This document shows, in pieces, positions 9,092-18,473 of a stretch of 64,000 nt of DNA. The first letter of the stretch is position 1, and each line of letters starts with the position of its first letter. The stretch spans positions 25,834-89,833 of the forward strand of contig CADCFG010000012.1 of the NCBI GenBank assembly GCA_902800625.1, written 5' to 3'. The translations under genes were made by a program, and so were the position numbers. Below the pieces are notes generated by a model. The model made no database searches. It saw nothing but the letters and a program-made list of their open reading frames with translations, and was not told the origin of the DNA. The DNA comes from an uncultured Eubacteriales bacterium (lineage in GTDB: Bacteria > Bacillota > Clostridia > Christensenellales > Aristaeellaceae).

Positions 9092-10828
9092 TTAGATGTC
9101 CCGCAGCACCAGCGTCAGGTTGTTCAGGTTCATGGAGTAGGTGTAGCGCGCCTCGTCGGCCATGCGCATGGCCAGCCGGATGCCCAGGCTGTCGTCCTCG
9201 CCCTGCTCGATGTGGCTCACCGGGTCGAAGGCCATGCAGTCGTCGCGGAAGCGCAGCGTCCAGCGGCCGTCCTTCACCTGCAGGCGGATGGACAGGCTGT
9301 TCTTGCGCCTGGCGTCGAAGCCGTGGGTGACGATGTTCGCGCCCATCTCCTCCACGCACAGCGCCAGGTGGCTGGCCATGCGCGCGGAGCCGCCGTGCGC
9401 GCGGCAGAAGTCCCCCGCCCGGCGGGAAAAGTCCATCACGCCGTCCAGGTCAGCCAGACCCGCCTCCAGGCGGTCCGCTTCGGACACGCCGAAGTCCTGC
9501 TTCAGCATCAGGATGTCCTCCGGCCGCCAGGTGACGCCGCCCTTCTTCAGCCACACATAGCCCATCACGCCCATCAGCGTCAGCGTCTCGCCGGTGATGA
9601 AGTACAGCCACACACCCTTCACGCCCATGGCCGTGCCCAGCAGCCAGGCCGCCAGCGTGGGCAGCACCGCGTTGGCCAGCACGCAGATGATCTCCATCAT
9701 GTGCACCCGCCCGGTGCCCTGGTAGCAGTTGCGCAGGGAATTGCTGACGCAGCAGGGGATCATGCCCAGTGCGAACAGCCGAAGGCCCTGGATCGCCATG
9801 GTTTGGCCCGCGCCCGCCTCGGGCACGAACAGCGTGGCCAGGGGCCTGGCAAAGACGATCAGCAGCGCCATCACCGCCGCGCCCAGCACCACGGCCCACC
9901 GGGTCAGCACCTTCAACAGCTCGGAAATGCCGCCGCGGTCCTCCTCGTTGTACAGCACGCCGGACAGGGTCAGCGCCACGCCGCCGGTACCGGTGCTGAT
10001 GCAGTTGGAGGCGTTGATGATGGTGTTGATCACGGCGAAGGCCGCCACGGCCGCCTTGCCGCCGAAGCCCAGCAGCAGCTTGTTCACCGCGAAGATCAGC
10101 ACCACGCTGGACGCCATGCCGAACACCGTGGGCACGCCGCCCTCCAGCAGCTCCTTCAGCTTGCGCTTCAGCACCCGCTTGACGGAAAAGGAGAACACGC
10201 ACTTCTTCGACAGGAAGTAGCCGCCGCCGATGAGCACGGCCACGTAGTAGCTCAGCGACGAGGCCAGGCCCATGCCGAACATGCCGCCGTGGAACACCGT
10301 GACGTTCAGAAGGTCGAAGGCCACGTCCGCCACCGTCATGCCCAGCACTGCGGCGATCAGCAGGTTCCCCTGCCCCGCCATCTGCAAGAACGGCACCAGG
10401 ATCAGCGCGCCCATGGACGCCGGGGCCCCGATGACGAAGCCCGCCATGTAGTTGCTGGTGTCGGCCAGCAGCGCCGGCTCGTCCGCACCCAGCAGCCGCG
10501 CCAGGGGCACCCGGATCAGCGCCACGACCACCGTGAACGCCACCGAGAACACCGCCGCCACCGCGATGGCGGAGGAATAGCCCACGTCCGTCTCCTCCCG
10601 GTCACCGCGGCCCAGGGACTTGCCGCAGGCCACCTGCGCCCCGGCGCAGAGCATGCTGCCCACCGCGCCGATGACCAGCAGCACCGGGTTCGCCAGCCCA
10701 TAGGCCGTCAGCGCCTTCTCGCCCAGAAAGCGCCCGATCATCAGGTTGTCGATGAGCAGGCACAGGGACACCGTCAGCGCGGAGAGGATCTGCGCGGCCA
10801 GCATCTGGCCAACCAGCTTTTTAATCAT
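9092..10828 (-). CDS. MATE-family transporter fused to a C-terminal histidine-kinase-like ATPase domain
   Basis: 578 residues. About 1-440 form a 12-helix MATE (multidrug and toxin extrusion) membrane part. After a linker, about 470-578 form a HATPase_c domain like RsbW/SpoIIAB anti-sigma kinases: N box LALCVEEMGANIVTHGF, a G1-like DDCMAFDP in which the usual Gly is Cys, and G2 DSLGIRLAMRMAD. The same polypeptide carries both, with no stop or frameshift. A sensor or regulator role for the ATPase on the transporter, or on a cytoplasmic partner, is inference. Substrate unknown. Confidence 0.85.
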   Translation of the reverse strand: MIKKLVGQMLAAQILSALTVSLCLLIDNLMIGRFLGEKALTAYGLANPVLLVIGAVGSMLCAGAQVACGKSLGRGDREETDVGYSSAIAVAAVFSVAFTVVVALIRVPLARLLGADEPALLADTSNYMAGFVIGAPASMGALILVPFLQMAGQGNLLIAAVLGMTVADVAFDLLNVTVFHGGMFGMGLASSLSYYVAVLIGGGYFLSKKCVFSFSVKRVLKRKLKELLEGGVPTVFGMASSVVLIFAVNKLLLGFGGKAAVAAFAVINTIINASNCISTGTGGVALTLSGVLYNEEDRGGISELLKVLTRWAVVLGAAVMALLIVFARPLATLFVPEAGAGQTMAIQGLRLFALGMIPCCVSNSLRNCYQGTGRVHMMEIICVLANAVLPTLAAWLLGTAMGVKGVWLYFITGETLTLMGVMGYVWLKKGGVTWRPEDILMLKQDFGVSEADRLEAGLADLDGVMDFSRRAGDFCRAHGGSARMASHLALCVEEMGANIVTHGFDARRKNSLSIRLQVKDGRWTLRFRDDCMAFDPVSHIEQGEDDSLGIRLAMRMADEARYTYSMNLNNLTLVLRDI

Positions 10829-10898
10829 GCGTGTTTCAAACCCTTCGTTTTTGTCATCGACTCCAGTTTAATACGCTTCTCAAATTAAAAATGGGAAA

Positions 10899-10982
10899 GA
10901 TTCTTCGTCTGCGGCTTCGCCTCCGCTCAGAATGATGCCGTCGCGTCGAAAGCCTGTCATCCTGAGCGAAGCAAGGGATCTC
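10899..10982. repeat. Imperfect palindromic intergenic repeat (TCATYCTGAGCG type)
   Basis: Left arm GATTCTTCGTCTGCGG..CTCAGAATGATG and right arm TGTCATCCTGAGCGAAGC..GGATCT are imperfect complements. The core TCATCCTGAGC..GGATCT recurs as a perfect palindrome at 29693-29763, so both belong to one repeat family. The rest of 10829-11098 shows no gene. Confidence 0.7.
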
Positions 10983-11098
10983 CCAAATTCAATTTGAAAA
11001 CAGTATCAGTATATCGATTATATCACAAAAGCAGCTGGATTGAAATACCGGGAAGCGACAGTATTTCGCTTCCCGATACTGAATTTACTGTTAATGCT

Positions 11099-12352
11099 TC
11101 AGTCGTCGATCACCAGGGAATCCAGCACGGCGCTGATGGCGTCAGACTGGGCCATGGCGGCCTCCTCGTCGTCCAGCTTCTTGGTCGTGACGGTGATGGC
11201 CAGCACGTCCTCCACCTCGCCGTCGTCCTCCACCGGCACCACGAACACCTGCTGGAGAGTATCGTCGGTCTCGGTGGTGTACATGATGACGTTCTCAAAG
11301 CCGTTCCACTCGCCCTGCTCGAGCGTGGCACCGTCTTCAACGAAGTCGCCGGGGTTGTCCAGGCTGGGCGCGGTCTCGCCGTCCTCCAGCTCCCGCATGG
11401 CGAAGGCGATGGCGTACTCGTCCCACTCCGCGCGGATGCCCTGCAGCACCAGGAGGTGCAGGTCTTCCACGTCCTCGTCGCTGGCGATCTCAAAGGCCTC
11501 TGGATCGTAGCTGAACTGCAAGTCGCCGTGGGGGTCCACATAGGCCGTGTCGTTCGCCGTCGCGGCCTCGTCAGCCGCTTCCTCCTCGGCCTTGAAGGGC
11601 TCGAAGACGATGGTATTCTCGGGGTTCTGGTCATCGCACCACTCGAGGAGCACGTCCACCGGATCGCCGACGAAGGTGAAGATGCCGGTGGTGCCCGCAA
11701 CCGCGGCCTCGCCCAGCTCCACTTCCTCATCGGAGTCGGTGATCGGCACGTTCCAGAACTTGCCCTTGTCGTACACGAAGCCGTTGCGCTCGCAGTCGAA
11801 CTGGATGGTGGTCTTAAAGATGTAGGCGCCGTGGGTCATCGGGGAAGCGATCTCCACGTCCCAGCCCTTTTCGGGGTTCTTCTCAATGGTCATCTGGGTG
11901 AACTGGGTGTCCTTTTCAAGCCACTCGCCCAACAGGTAGGGATCGCTGTCCGCCTCGTCGCCGGACGCGGTGTAGGAGCCGCCGGTGACCTCCGTCACGG
12001 CGCCGTTCTCCACGTGCAGATCCCAGGTCATCATCTCGTCGCAGGCATAGCCGGCGTAGTGGCGCACGCCCACGGTCACGTCGCCGTCGCCCACGGGGGC
12101 ATAGCGGGCCACGAAGGTGCCGTCGAGGGTGTCCGCGTTGACCAGCTTTACCACAGAGGAATCCTGCGCCATGTCGTCGGCGATCCAGCCCATGTCATCC
12201 CCGGCGTCCACCTGGATGATGAACTCGCCGTCCTCGATCAGATCGTTGAACTTGTGGCCGACAGCGGCTTCCGCCTCTTCGCCCATCGCCACGGTGGTCA
12301 GGCCACACACCAGCAGTGCCAGGGTCATCAAAATCGCAATCAGCTTTTTCAT
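11099..12352 (-). CDS. Exported acidic protein of unknown function
   Basis: 417 residues starting at MKKLIAILMTLALLVCGLTT, with GGAGGAAG 5-8 bases upstream. The signal peptide probably ends at VAMG or AEA. The mature protein is strongly acidic and has two parts: residues about 30-230 (FNDLIEDGEFIIQVDAGDDM..) and a C-terminal part of about 150 residues (DPHGDLQFSYDPEAFEI.. to ISAVLDSLVIDD) that resembles PsbP/DcrB-like folds by pattern. It is one of four consecutive exported proteins on this strand (11-17 kb). I do not recognise a function. Confidence 0.6.
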   Translation of the reverse strand: MKKLIAILMTLALLVCGLTTVAMGEEAEAAVGHKFNDLIEDGEFIIQVDAGDDMGWIADDMAQDSSVVKLVNADTLDGTFVARYAPVGDGDVTVGVRHYAGYACDEMMTWDLHVENGAVTEVTGGSYTASGDEADSDPYLLGEWLEKDTQFTQMTIEKNPEKGWDVEIASPMTHGAYIFKTTIQFDCERNGFVYDKGKFWNVPITDSDEEVELGEAAVAGTTGIFTFVGDPVDVLLEWCDDQNPENTIVFEPFKAEEEAADEAATANDTAYVDPHGDLQFSYDPEAFEIASDEDVEDLHLLVLQGIRAEWDEYAIAFAMRELEDGETAPSLDNPGDFVEDGATLEQGEWNGFENVIMYTTETDDTLQQVFVVPVEDDGEVEDVLAITVTTKKLDDEEAAMAQSDAISAVLDSLVIDD

Positions 12353-12440
12353 GTTGTCTTCCTCCATTTTTATCTGCGTTTCGCTCGTTTGCATGGCCAT
12401 TATAACCCCTGAGCCGTCACAGAACTGTCACACGATAGCC

Positions 12441-12481
12441 CGCGCAGCGGCGGCCTGTCTTTGACGGGCCGCCGCTGCGCG
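12441..12481. terminator. GC-rich hairpin, possible terminator
   Basis: A 15-bp perfect inverted repeat (12441-12455 with 12467-12481, 11-nt loop) lies just after the stop of the 12499-14748 gene on the minus strand. It has no T-run, so termination by it is uncertain. Confidence 0.5.
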
Positions 12482-12498
12482 CATGGCATCCGATTGGA

Positions 12499-14748
12499 TT
12501 ACGGCACGTACACGCGATTGATCTCCACGACCTTGCCGCCCTCCACGCGCACGGTGGTGTTCTGGGGCACAAACCAGTCGTTCTCAGAGGTCTGGATCGC
12601 CTCGGCGATGCCGTCGGCATTCACGGTGACGGGCTCCTTCTCGATGTCCCAGGCATCCGTGAAGGTGGCGGCGGCGTCCACGGTCAGCGTGGTCACGCCC
12701 TGGTCGGTGTAGGTGGTCAAGTCATCCAGGCCCTGGACGAAGTAGCCGTTGGTGTCCTCCTGGGTGGCCAGGGTGAACGCGCGGGCCTCCTGACCCTCGT
12801 TCACAGAGATGCCGTACTCGGTCTCCTCCAGGCTCAGCACGGGAACGGTCTCGCCCTCGACGACGATGCTGTCGCCCACCTTCAGGCCGGCCACGTCCAC
12901 CAGGTCATACCAATCCTGGGTGAACACGTGCACGCCGTTCATGTAAGTGGCGGTGGCGCCGCCCAGCACGTCGCCCTTGTTGAAGGACACGGGATAGGTG
13001 CCGTCGGGCAGGGCGTTCACGTCGATGGCATTGGCCATGGGCGCGATGGTCTTGAACTCGGGATGCTCGGCGTTTTCAAAGCTCACGGTGTTGCTCAGCC
13101 ACTTGGCGCCGTCGGCCTCGGAGACCGCCATGGCCGCGAAGTGCAGGTTGCCCTCGCCCCAGTCGGCGTCCACGTTGAAGCTGCCGGAGGCGCTGTTGCC
13201 CGCGCCGGGAGCCAGCTGCACGCCATCCAGCACCATCACGATGTTTTCCTGCCGGAAGTCCGGCTCGCCGAAGGTCAGCAGCAGGGTGGTGAAGTCGGCC
13301 TTCTCGGTGCCCAGGTTGGTCAGGGACCAGCTATAGGAGGTGACGCCGCTTTCGTCGGCCTCGCCCATGGGCTCCACGGTCAGGGCCAGATTCACGGGCG
13401 TGGCCGTGCTGCCCTCGCCCTTCCACTGCTCGTCGGGGATCTTGGCAAACCATGCGTTCACCACGGCGTCGATGTCGGTGGGACGGACCTTGCCCGTCTC
13501 CACGACCATGCCGTTGTCCGCGGCAAAGCCCGCCAGAGCGTTGTCCAGCTTGCCGCCGTAGATGCCGTCGAAGCTGCCAGCGTCGTAGCCGACTTCCTTG
13601 ATGATCTGCTGCAAGGCGCGCACGTCCTCGCCGCGGCGGCCCTTTTCAAACACGGTGCCGGCGTCGACGGTCTCGTGCTGCTCGAACCCGCAGCCCCGGC
13701 ACACGCGCACGCGCTCGCCGGACTCCATGCGGGTCATTTCCTTCACGACGGTCCAGGGGCCGAAGTCGTGCTCCAGGTCCTTCAGGGTCTGGGGCCAGCC
13801 GATGCCGTCAGAGGTCAGGCCGCGGTCCTCCTGGTACTTCGCCAGGGCCTTCTCGGTGCCGCCGCCGAAGATGCCGTCCGCGCCGCCGGCGTTCAGGTAG
13901 CCCTGCTCCACCAGCAGCTGCTGCATGCGGGCAACGGCCTCGCTGCGCTCGCCGCGGCGGATGGTGCCCTCGGGATCGAACTCTTCCTCGCCGCCGTTGG
14001 CGCCGCAGACCTTGCAGATCTTGGCACGCACGCCCGCGGAGTGGTCGGTGGCCTCGACGGTCACCTGGTACTCATAATCATGGGGCAGCTTGTCCAGCAC
14101 CTGGGTCTTGGTGGTGCCGCAGACCTTGCAGGTGTGCTGGCGCTCGCCCTCGGCGGTACAGGTGGGTTCCTTGGTCATTTCCCAGGAACCGAAGGTGTGG
14201 TCGTCGTAGTACTCCTCGGTCTCTTCCTTCCCGCAGTTCTTGCAGGTGCGGGTGCGGGAGCCCTTCTTGGCGCAGGTGGCCTCCTTGGTCACCTTCCACT
14301 TGGACCAGTCGTGGTCCTTCTTCTTGGTCTCCTGCTCATCGCGCAGGCCGCACTTGTTGCACAAGCGCCAACGATAGCCCTTCTCGGTGCAGGTGGCCTG
14401 CTTGTCCACGGTCCAGTCGCCCCAATCGTGGGAGCAGACGCTCTGGGGAACGTAGTCCACCAGGTTCACTTCCAGCACCCAGCCGATCTTCTGGCCGCCG
14501 TTCTTGGTGTCCTCCACCAAAACGCCGATCCACTTGCCGTCGTCGCTGATCAATTGGGGGATCACCGAGTCGGCGCCCTTCAGCTTCTTCAGGACCTTGG
14601 AATCCCGGCTCTGTTCCTTGTAGATGTTGCACTTGTTCTTGCACACATACAGCGGGATCGGACCGGTGTAGTCCGTATCCGCCAGCGCGGGAAGCGCCAG
14701 GATCAGCGCCAGCGCCAGAGCGATGGCCATGGTCAGTAGTCTCTTCAT
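12499..14748 (-). CDS. Exported protein with SH3-like, CxxC-repeat and two peptidoglycan-binding domains
   Basis: 749 residues from MKRLLTMA (GGAGGAAGAG upstream). Signal peptide to ALPALAD, an SH3-like segment (about 25-100), then units of about 38 residues of the type H-x-W/F-G-x-W..ATCT..G-x-R..C-x-x-CG: three good copies, one degenerate, and a fifth later. Two PG_binding_1 domains follow units four and five (RGERSEAVARMQQLLVEQGY and KGRRGEDVRALQQIIKEVGY). The C-terminal 300 residues are beta-rich and not recognised. The same CxxC units occur in the protein at 55988-58258. A wall-associated role is inferred from the peptidoglycan-binding domains; catalytic residues are not evident. Confidence 0.75.
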   Translation of the reverse strand: MKRLLTMAIALALALILALPALADTDYTGPIPLYVCKNKCNIYKEQSRDSKVLKKLKGADSVIPQLISDDGKWIGVLVEDTKNGGQKIGWVLEVNLVDYVPQSVCSHDWGDWTVDKQATCTEKGYRWRLCNKCGLRDEQETKKKDHDWSKWKVTKEATCAKKGSRTRTCKNCGKEETEEYYDDHTFGSWEMTKEPTCTAEGERQHTCKVCGTTKTQVLDKLPHDYEYQVTVEATDHSAGVRAKICKVCGANGGEEEFDPEGTIRRGERSEAVARMQQLLVEQGYLNAGGADGIFGGGTEKALAKYQEDRGLTSDGIGWPQTLKDLEHDFGPWTVVKEMTRMESGERVRVCRGCGFEQHETVDAGTVFEKGRRGEDVRALQQIIKEVGYDAGSFDGIYGGKLDNALAGFAADNGMVVETGKVRPTDIDAVVNAWFAKIPDEQWKGEGSTATPVNLALTVEPMGEADESGVTSYSWSLTNLGTEKADFTTLLLTFGEPDFRQENIVMVLDGVQLAPGAGNSASGSFNVDADWGEGNLHFAAMAVSEADGAKWLSNTVSFENAEHPEFKTIAPMANAIDVNALPDGTYPVSFNKGDVLGGATATYMNGVHVFTQDWYDLVDVAGLKVGDSIVVEGETVPVLSLEETEYGISVNEGQEARAFTLATQEDTNGYFVQGLDDLTTYTDQGVTTLTVDAAATFTDAWDIEKEPVTVNADGIAEAIQTSENDWFVPQNTTVRVEGGKVVEINRVYVP

Positions 14749-14847
14749 GTCTCTTCCTCCTCGTCGTTCTGAATGAACCATTGTATACTCTATCGCCAGC
14801 GGCCTTCCGGCCGCGGGTTTGCATTGATCGGACGTCCGAAAGGGGCG

Positions 14848-15606
14848 TCACTTCTTCTTGGCGTACTTCGAGGACACCCAGCCGCTCTGGCCGTCGTAGG
14901 ACACGTGGTACCAGGTCACGCCACGCTCATCCTTGCGGGTCTCGTCATAGCTGAGGGTCTTGCCCTTGGGGATGCTGCAAATGTCCCGGTAATCCAGGCC
15001 CGCGCCGGTGCGCAGGTTCACGCTGCCGGTGGTCTTGACCTTGCTGCCGGAGGACTTGCTGCTGCCGCCGCTGCTCTTGGAGCTGCCGCCGCCCTTGCCC
15101 GTGTACTTCGAGGACACCCAGCCAGTGCGCTTCTTGTAGGTGACGCGATACCAGGTGACGCCCCGGTCGTCCTTGGCGGTCTTGTCATAGCTCAGGGACA
15201 CGCCCTCGGGCACCGTGCGGATGACGCTGTAGTCCAGGCCCGCGCCCTTGCGCAGGTTCACGCTGGCCGTGGTGGTCACCTTGCCGTCGGACGAGCCGGA
15301 GGACGAACCCTTCGATCCGCCGGAGGGCTTCTTCGAAGAGGCGTACTTCGAGGACACCCAGCCGGTGCGGCCCTTATAGCTGATGCGGTACCAGGTCACG
15401 CCGCGGTCGTCCTTGTCGGTGGCATCGTAGTCCAGCTGCTTGCCCGAGCTGATGGTTCGGATGGAGCCGTAGCCCAGGCCGGGGCCCTTGCGCATGTTCA
15501 CGTTGCCGGTGGTCCAGACCGTGCCGCTCTCCGCCAGCGCGGCCACCATGGAAAGGCAGATCGCCGCCATCAGCAGCGCCGCCAGAATCTTCTTCATCTT
15601 CATCAT
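14848..15606 (-). CDS. Exported protein with three tandem bacterial SH3 domains
   Basis: 252 residues: signal peptide (LAALLMAAICLSMVAALAE), then three SH3b domains of 60 or so residues each (VNMRKGPGLGYGSIRTI, VNLRKGAGLDYSVIRTV, VNLRTGAGLDYRDICSI) joined by Ser/Gly/Lys linkers. At DNA level the segment encoding GWVSSKYA recurs at exactly 240-bp spacing (14861, 15101 and 15341), pointing to tandem duplication of an 80-codon unit. SH3b domains commonly bind the cell wall or peptides. The short gap to 12499-14748 holds a GCGGCC..GGCCGC hairpin without T-run. Confidence 0.85.
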   Translation of the reverse strand: MMKMKKILAALLMAAICLSMVAALAESGTVWTTGNVNMRKGPGLGYGSIRTISSGKQLDYDATDKDDRGVTWYRISYKGRTGWVSSKYASSKKPSGGSKGSSSGSSDGKVTTTASVNLRKGAGLDYSVIRTVPEGVSLSYDKTAKDDRGVTWYRVTYKKRTGWVSSKYTGKGGGSSKSSGGSSKSSGSKVKTTGSVNLRTGAGLDYRDICSIPKGKTLSYDETRKDERGVTWYHVSYDGQSGWVSSKYAKKK

Positions 15607-15652
15607 AACTTCTTTGACTCCTCCACGCTCATTTCGGTTCCGGAAATTACCA

Positions 15653-16714
15653 TCATTCCGCCATCGATTCGTCGATCAGGTTGTGGATGATGAAATCGGC
15701 CTCCGCCTCCGCGGTGGGCCCGTCCAGCCAGAACACCACGTCGATGTACTCGTCGCCGTTTTCGAAGATGTAGGTGATGGTGTCGTACTCGCCCTCTTCG
15801 CACTCGTCCACCGCGCGGTACCAGGCCACGGGGATCAGGTTGATCTCGCCGTCGGTCACCAGCTCGGTCACGGCGGGATAGGTGGAGGCTTCCTCCACGA
15901 CGTACTCCGCCAGCGTTGGGCTCAGGCCCTCCTTGCTGAACTGGTACACGTCGAAGTCCAGCAGGCTCGCGTCGCTGTACCAGTAGGCCACCTGGTCGTC
16001 CGCGATGTCCTCGTCGCTGATCTCGCCCTGCTTATAGTCGTCCGGCACGGTGAGTGTGAAGCTGGAGGTGCCCAGGGGGATCTGCTTCAGCTCCATGTAG
16101 TCCAGGGAATCCATGATGTCCCAGACCTCGCTGCTGCTGTCCTCGCCCGCCAGGCGGAACGCCAGCTTCAGGAAGCTGTCGCCGCTGTCCAGCAGGTAGA
16201 CCATGGACTCGCGCTCTTCGCCGTCAACGGTGTTTCTCGCCCAATACCAGGCCGCGTCGATCTCGCCGATCTTATCCGCGGGCCAGACCATGTCCACCGC
16301 CTCCTCAGCATCGGCCTGCCGGAGGGCGAAGTGGGAAAGCTCCGGCGACGCGTCGTCCTTCGCGATCTGGAACACGTCCATGTCCAGGCCGGTTTCGTCG
16401 TTCTGCCAGCAACCGATCTGCCCCGCGGCGATGTCCGCCTCGGTCAGCTCCCCGGCCACGAAGTCGTCGGCGATCATCAAGGTGTACACCGAGCTGCCCA
16501 GGCGCAGCCTGCGCAGGCCCGGCTCCTCGACGACCTCCCCGTCGGCTTCCTCCAGCGCTTCCTCCACGGCCTCTTCAATCTCGGCCGCCTCAGCCTCTTC
16601 GATCCCGGTTTCCACGGCCTCCATGACCTCTTCCACGGTCTCCTCGCCGACGGCGCAGGCGAACACTGCCAACAGCATCGCCAGGATCGCCAGCATTGAA
16701 ATCAACTTCTTCAT
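15653..16714 (-). CDS. Exported protein with two copies of one domain
   Basis: 353 residues, signal peptide MKKLISMLAILAMLLAVFAC, then a Glu/Ala-rich helix of about 40 residues and two homologous domains of about 135 residues each: first LGSSVYTLMIADDFVAGELT, second LGTSSFTLTVPDDYKQGEIS. The Cys in VFAC could be a weak lipobox, but Phe at -2 is atypical. It is upstream of the SH3 protein with a 46-bp gap, so likely co-transcribed. Function not recognised; the mature domain pattern resembles small surface binding domains. Confidence 0.65.
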   Translation of the reverse strand: MKKLISMLAILAMLLAVFACAVGEETVEEVMEAVETGIEEAEAAEIEEAVEEALEEADGEVVEEPGLRRLRLGSSVYTLMIADDFVAGELTEADIAAGQIGCWQNDETGLDMDVFQIAKDDASPELSHFALRQADAEEAVDMVWPADKIGEIDAAWYWARNTVDGEERESMVYLLDSGDSFLKLAFRLAGEDSSSEVWDIMDSLDYMELKQIPLGTSSFTLTVPDDYKQGEISDEDIADDQVAYWYSDASLLDFDVYQFSKEGLSPTLAEYVVEEASTYPAVTELVTDGEINLIPVAWYRAVDECEEGEYDTITYIFENGDEYIDVVFWLDGPTAEAEADFIIHNLIDESMAE

Positions 16715-16890
16715 GGTTCAACCTCCTCGATACAGCGGCATTCCAGCATCCAAAACACCGCGACATCATTTCATCCATACAGTATTCTATCCTTGCAGGC
16801 GTACAAAAGCATAACAGGCCCGCTGTCACACGCACGGAAACCCGCACAATTCCATGCGCAGGACGCGGCTTTATTGTGACCATGGCCCGG

Positions 16891-18333
16891 CTATCCCAGC
16901 GCCACGGACAGTGCGCCGAAGAACGCCACCAGCACCGCCAGCACCGCCAGCTCCTGGGGGATGCGGTTCAGGATCAGGCCCACGCACTCCCGCATGAAGG
17001 CGTTGGGCCAGTACCACCACTTGGTCTTGCTGCCCATGCCCTCGCAGGGCAGGCCCGCCAGGTTCGCCCAAACGCCGCTTCTGAACACGTGGTAATTCGT
17101 GGTGGCGTAGACCACCTTCGCCCCGGGAGCCGCCTTCTCGATCAGCGCCCGGGAATACTGCATGTTCTGGTAGGTGTTGCGAGACTGGTTTTCCAGCACG
17201 ATGCGGTCCTCCGGGATACCCTGCTGGAGTATATACCGGTGCATGGCCTCAGCCTCGGCGATGGGCTCGTCCGAGCCCTGCCCGCCGGAGGGCACCAGCA
17301 CGGCCTCCCGCCCGGTGGTCTGGCGCTGGTGCTTCCAAAACTCAATGGCCCTGTCCACGCGCCCGCGCAACAGCGGCGTCAGTGTGCCGTCCCGGCGGAA
17401 TTTGCAGCCCAGGATCAGTATGTAGTCGGCATCCGGCTCGGGCACATGCCGTGCGGCCTTCAGCCCGCAGACGATGGCCCCCGCCAGCACGCACTCAAAC
17501 CCGGCGAACACCGTGGCATACACGTTGCACAGCGTATCCCACAGCCTGATCTCCCACTCTGAGCCGGACATATCGCGTCCGTACAGCACGAACGCCAGTG
17601 CCTCCCCCGCCACCAGCGCCAGGGCGATGCCCACGCCCAGCACGTTCTTCGGGTGGAAGCCCTCGTGGCGCACCAGGGCGATGTTGCTCACCGCCATGGC
17701 GGCGGCGAACGCCAGCACCGGCACCGCCGTTGCCATCATGAACCGCCAGCTGGCGCCGGATATGGCGCTGTAGGCCGACAGCATGCTGAAATCCCCGGGG
17801 CGCAGGATGTGCCGAAGGGTCACCTCCAGCATCGCCAGCCCCGTCAGCAGCGAGAACAGCGAGAAGCCCGCCGCGTGAATCGTGCCATATGCGTAAAACG
17901 CCGGCCCCTTCGCGCCGCGCCAGGCGCGGAACATGATTGCCGACGCAGCCAGGCAGAACACGGTGAAGGCGATCAGCGCGACGTTGTCGCCGGTGAAGCC
18001 GCCGGTGGACCAGTCGTAGACGGTGCCGAAGCGGCCCACGCGCAGGCGCAGCATGCCGATGTCGCGGCCCGCGCCGTCCATCAGATCCACAAAGGTCTCG
18101 CCCGGCTTTCCGGGGCGGATCGGCACGCGAATATAGCCTTTCTCGACCCGGGGCGCCCCGTATTCGACGACGCCGGGTGTCTCGACCTCAAAGCGAATGG
18201 CCTCCGGCGCGACCGTCCCCGCACCTATGGGCAGGGTCGCCGTATAGGTATTGCGCATGGCCAGTCGGCATCCAAAGCAGAGCGCCAGCAGCGCCACCGC
18301 CAACACGGCGATTTGTATCGTTGCTTTCTTCAT
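16891..18333 (-). CDS. YdcF/SanA-like (DUF218) membrane protein
   Basis: 480 residues. An N-terminal membrane anchor (about 7-26) is followed by an extracytoplasmic beta-rich segment and about five more transmembrane helices (about 120-300). The C-terminal 180 residues are a DUF218 domain: DADYILILGCKFRRDGTLTP, VPSGGQGSDEPIAEAEAMHR, VLENQSRNTYQNMQYS and VVYATTNYHVFRSG, then a last helix pair. Family members such as ElyC and SanA act in envelope biogenesis; the substrate here is unknown. A TATAAT-like box lies in the upstream gap near 18375. Confidence 0.8.
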   Translation of the reverse strand: MKKATIQIAVLAVALLALCFGCRLAMRNTYTATLPIGAGTVAPEAIRFEVETPGVVEYGAPRVEKGYIRVPIRPGKPGETFVDLMDGAGRDIGMLRLRVGRFGTVYDWSTGGFTGDNVALIAFTVFCLAASAIMFRAWRGAKGPAFYAYGTIHAAGFSLFSLLTGLAMLEVTLRHILRPGDFSMLSAYSAISGASWRFMMATAVPVLAFAAAMAVSNIALVRHEGFHPKNVLGVGIALALVAGEALAFVLYGRDMSGSEWEIRLWDTLCNVYATVFAGFECVLAGAIVCGLKAARHVPEPDADYILILGCKFRRDGTLTPLLRGRVDRAIEFWKHQRQTTGREAVLVPSGGQGSDEPIAEAEAMHRYILQQGIPEDRIVLENQSRNTYQNMQYSRALIEKAAPGAKVVYATTNYHVFRSGVWANLAGLPCEGMGSKTKWWYWPNAFMRECVGLILNRIPQELAVLAVLVAFFGALSVALG

Positions 18334-18473
18334 CTTCCGCAGCTCACAGCTTTTGTTGACTCATTGAGTTATTATACCACATTTCCCTATGACAATGACA
18401 GGTAACTGTGGGAGAAATTTTGGCAAAATATGGACAACGCCGCCGCTTCTCCAATCGTTTCGTGGGAAGGCAC

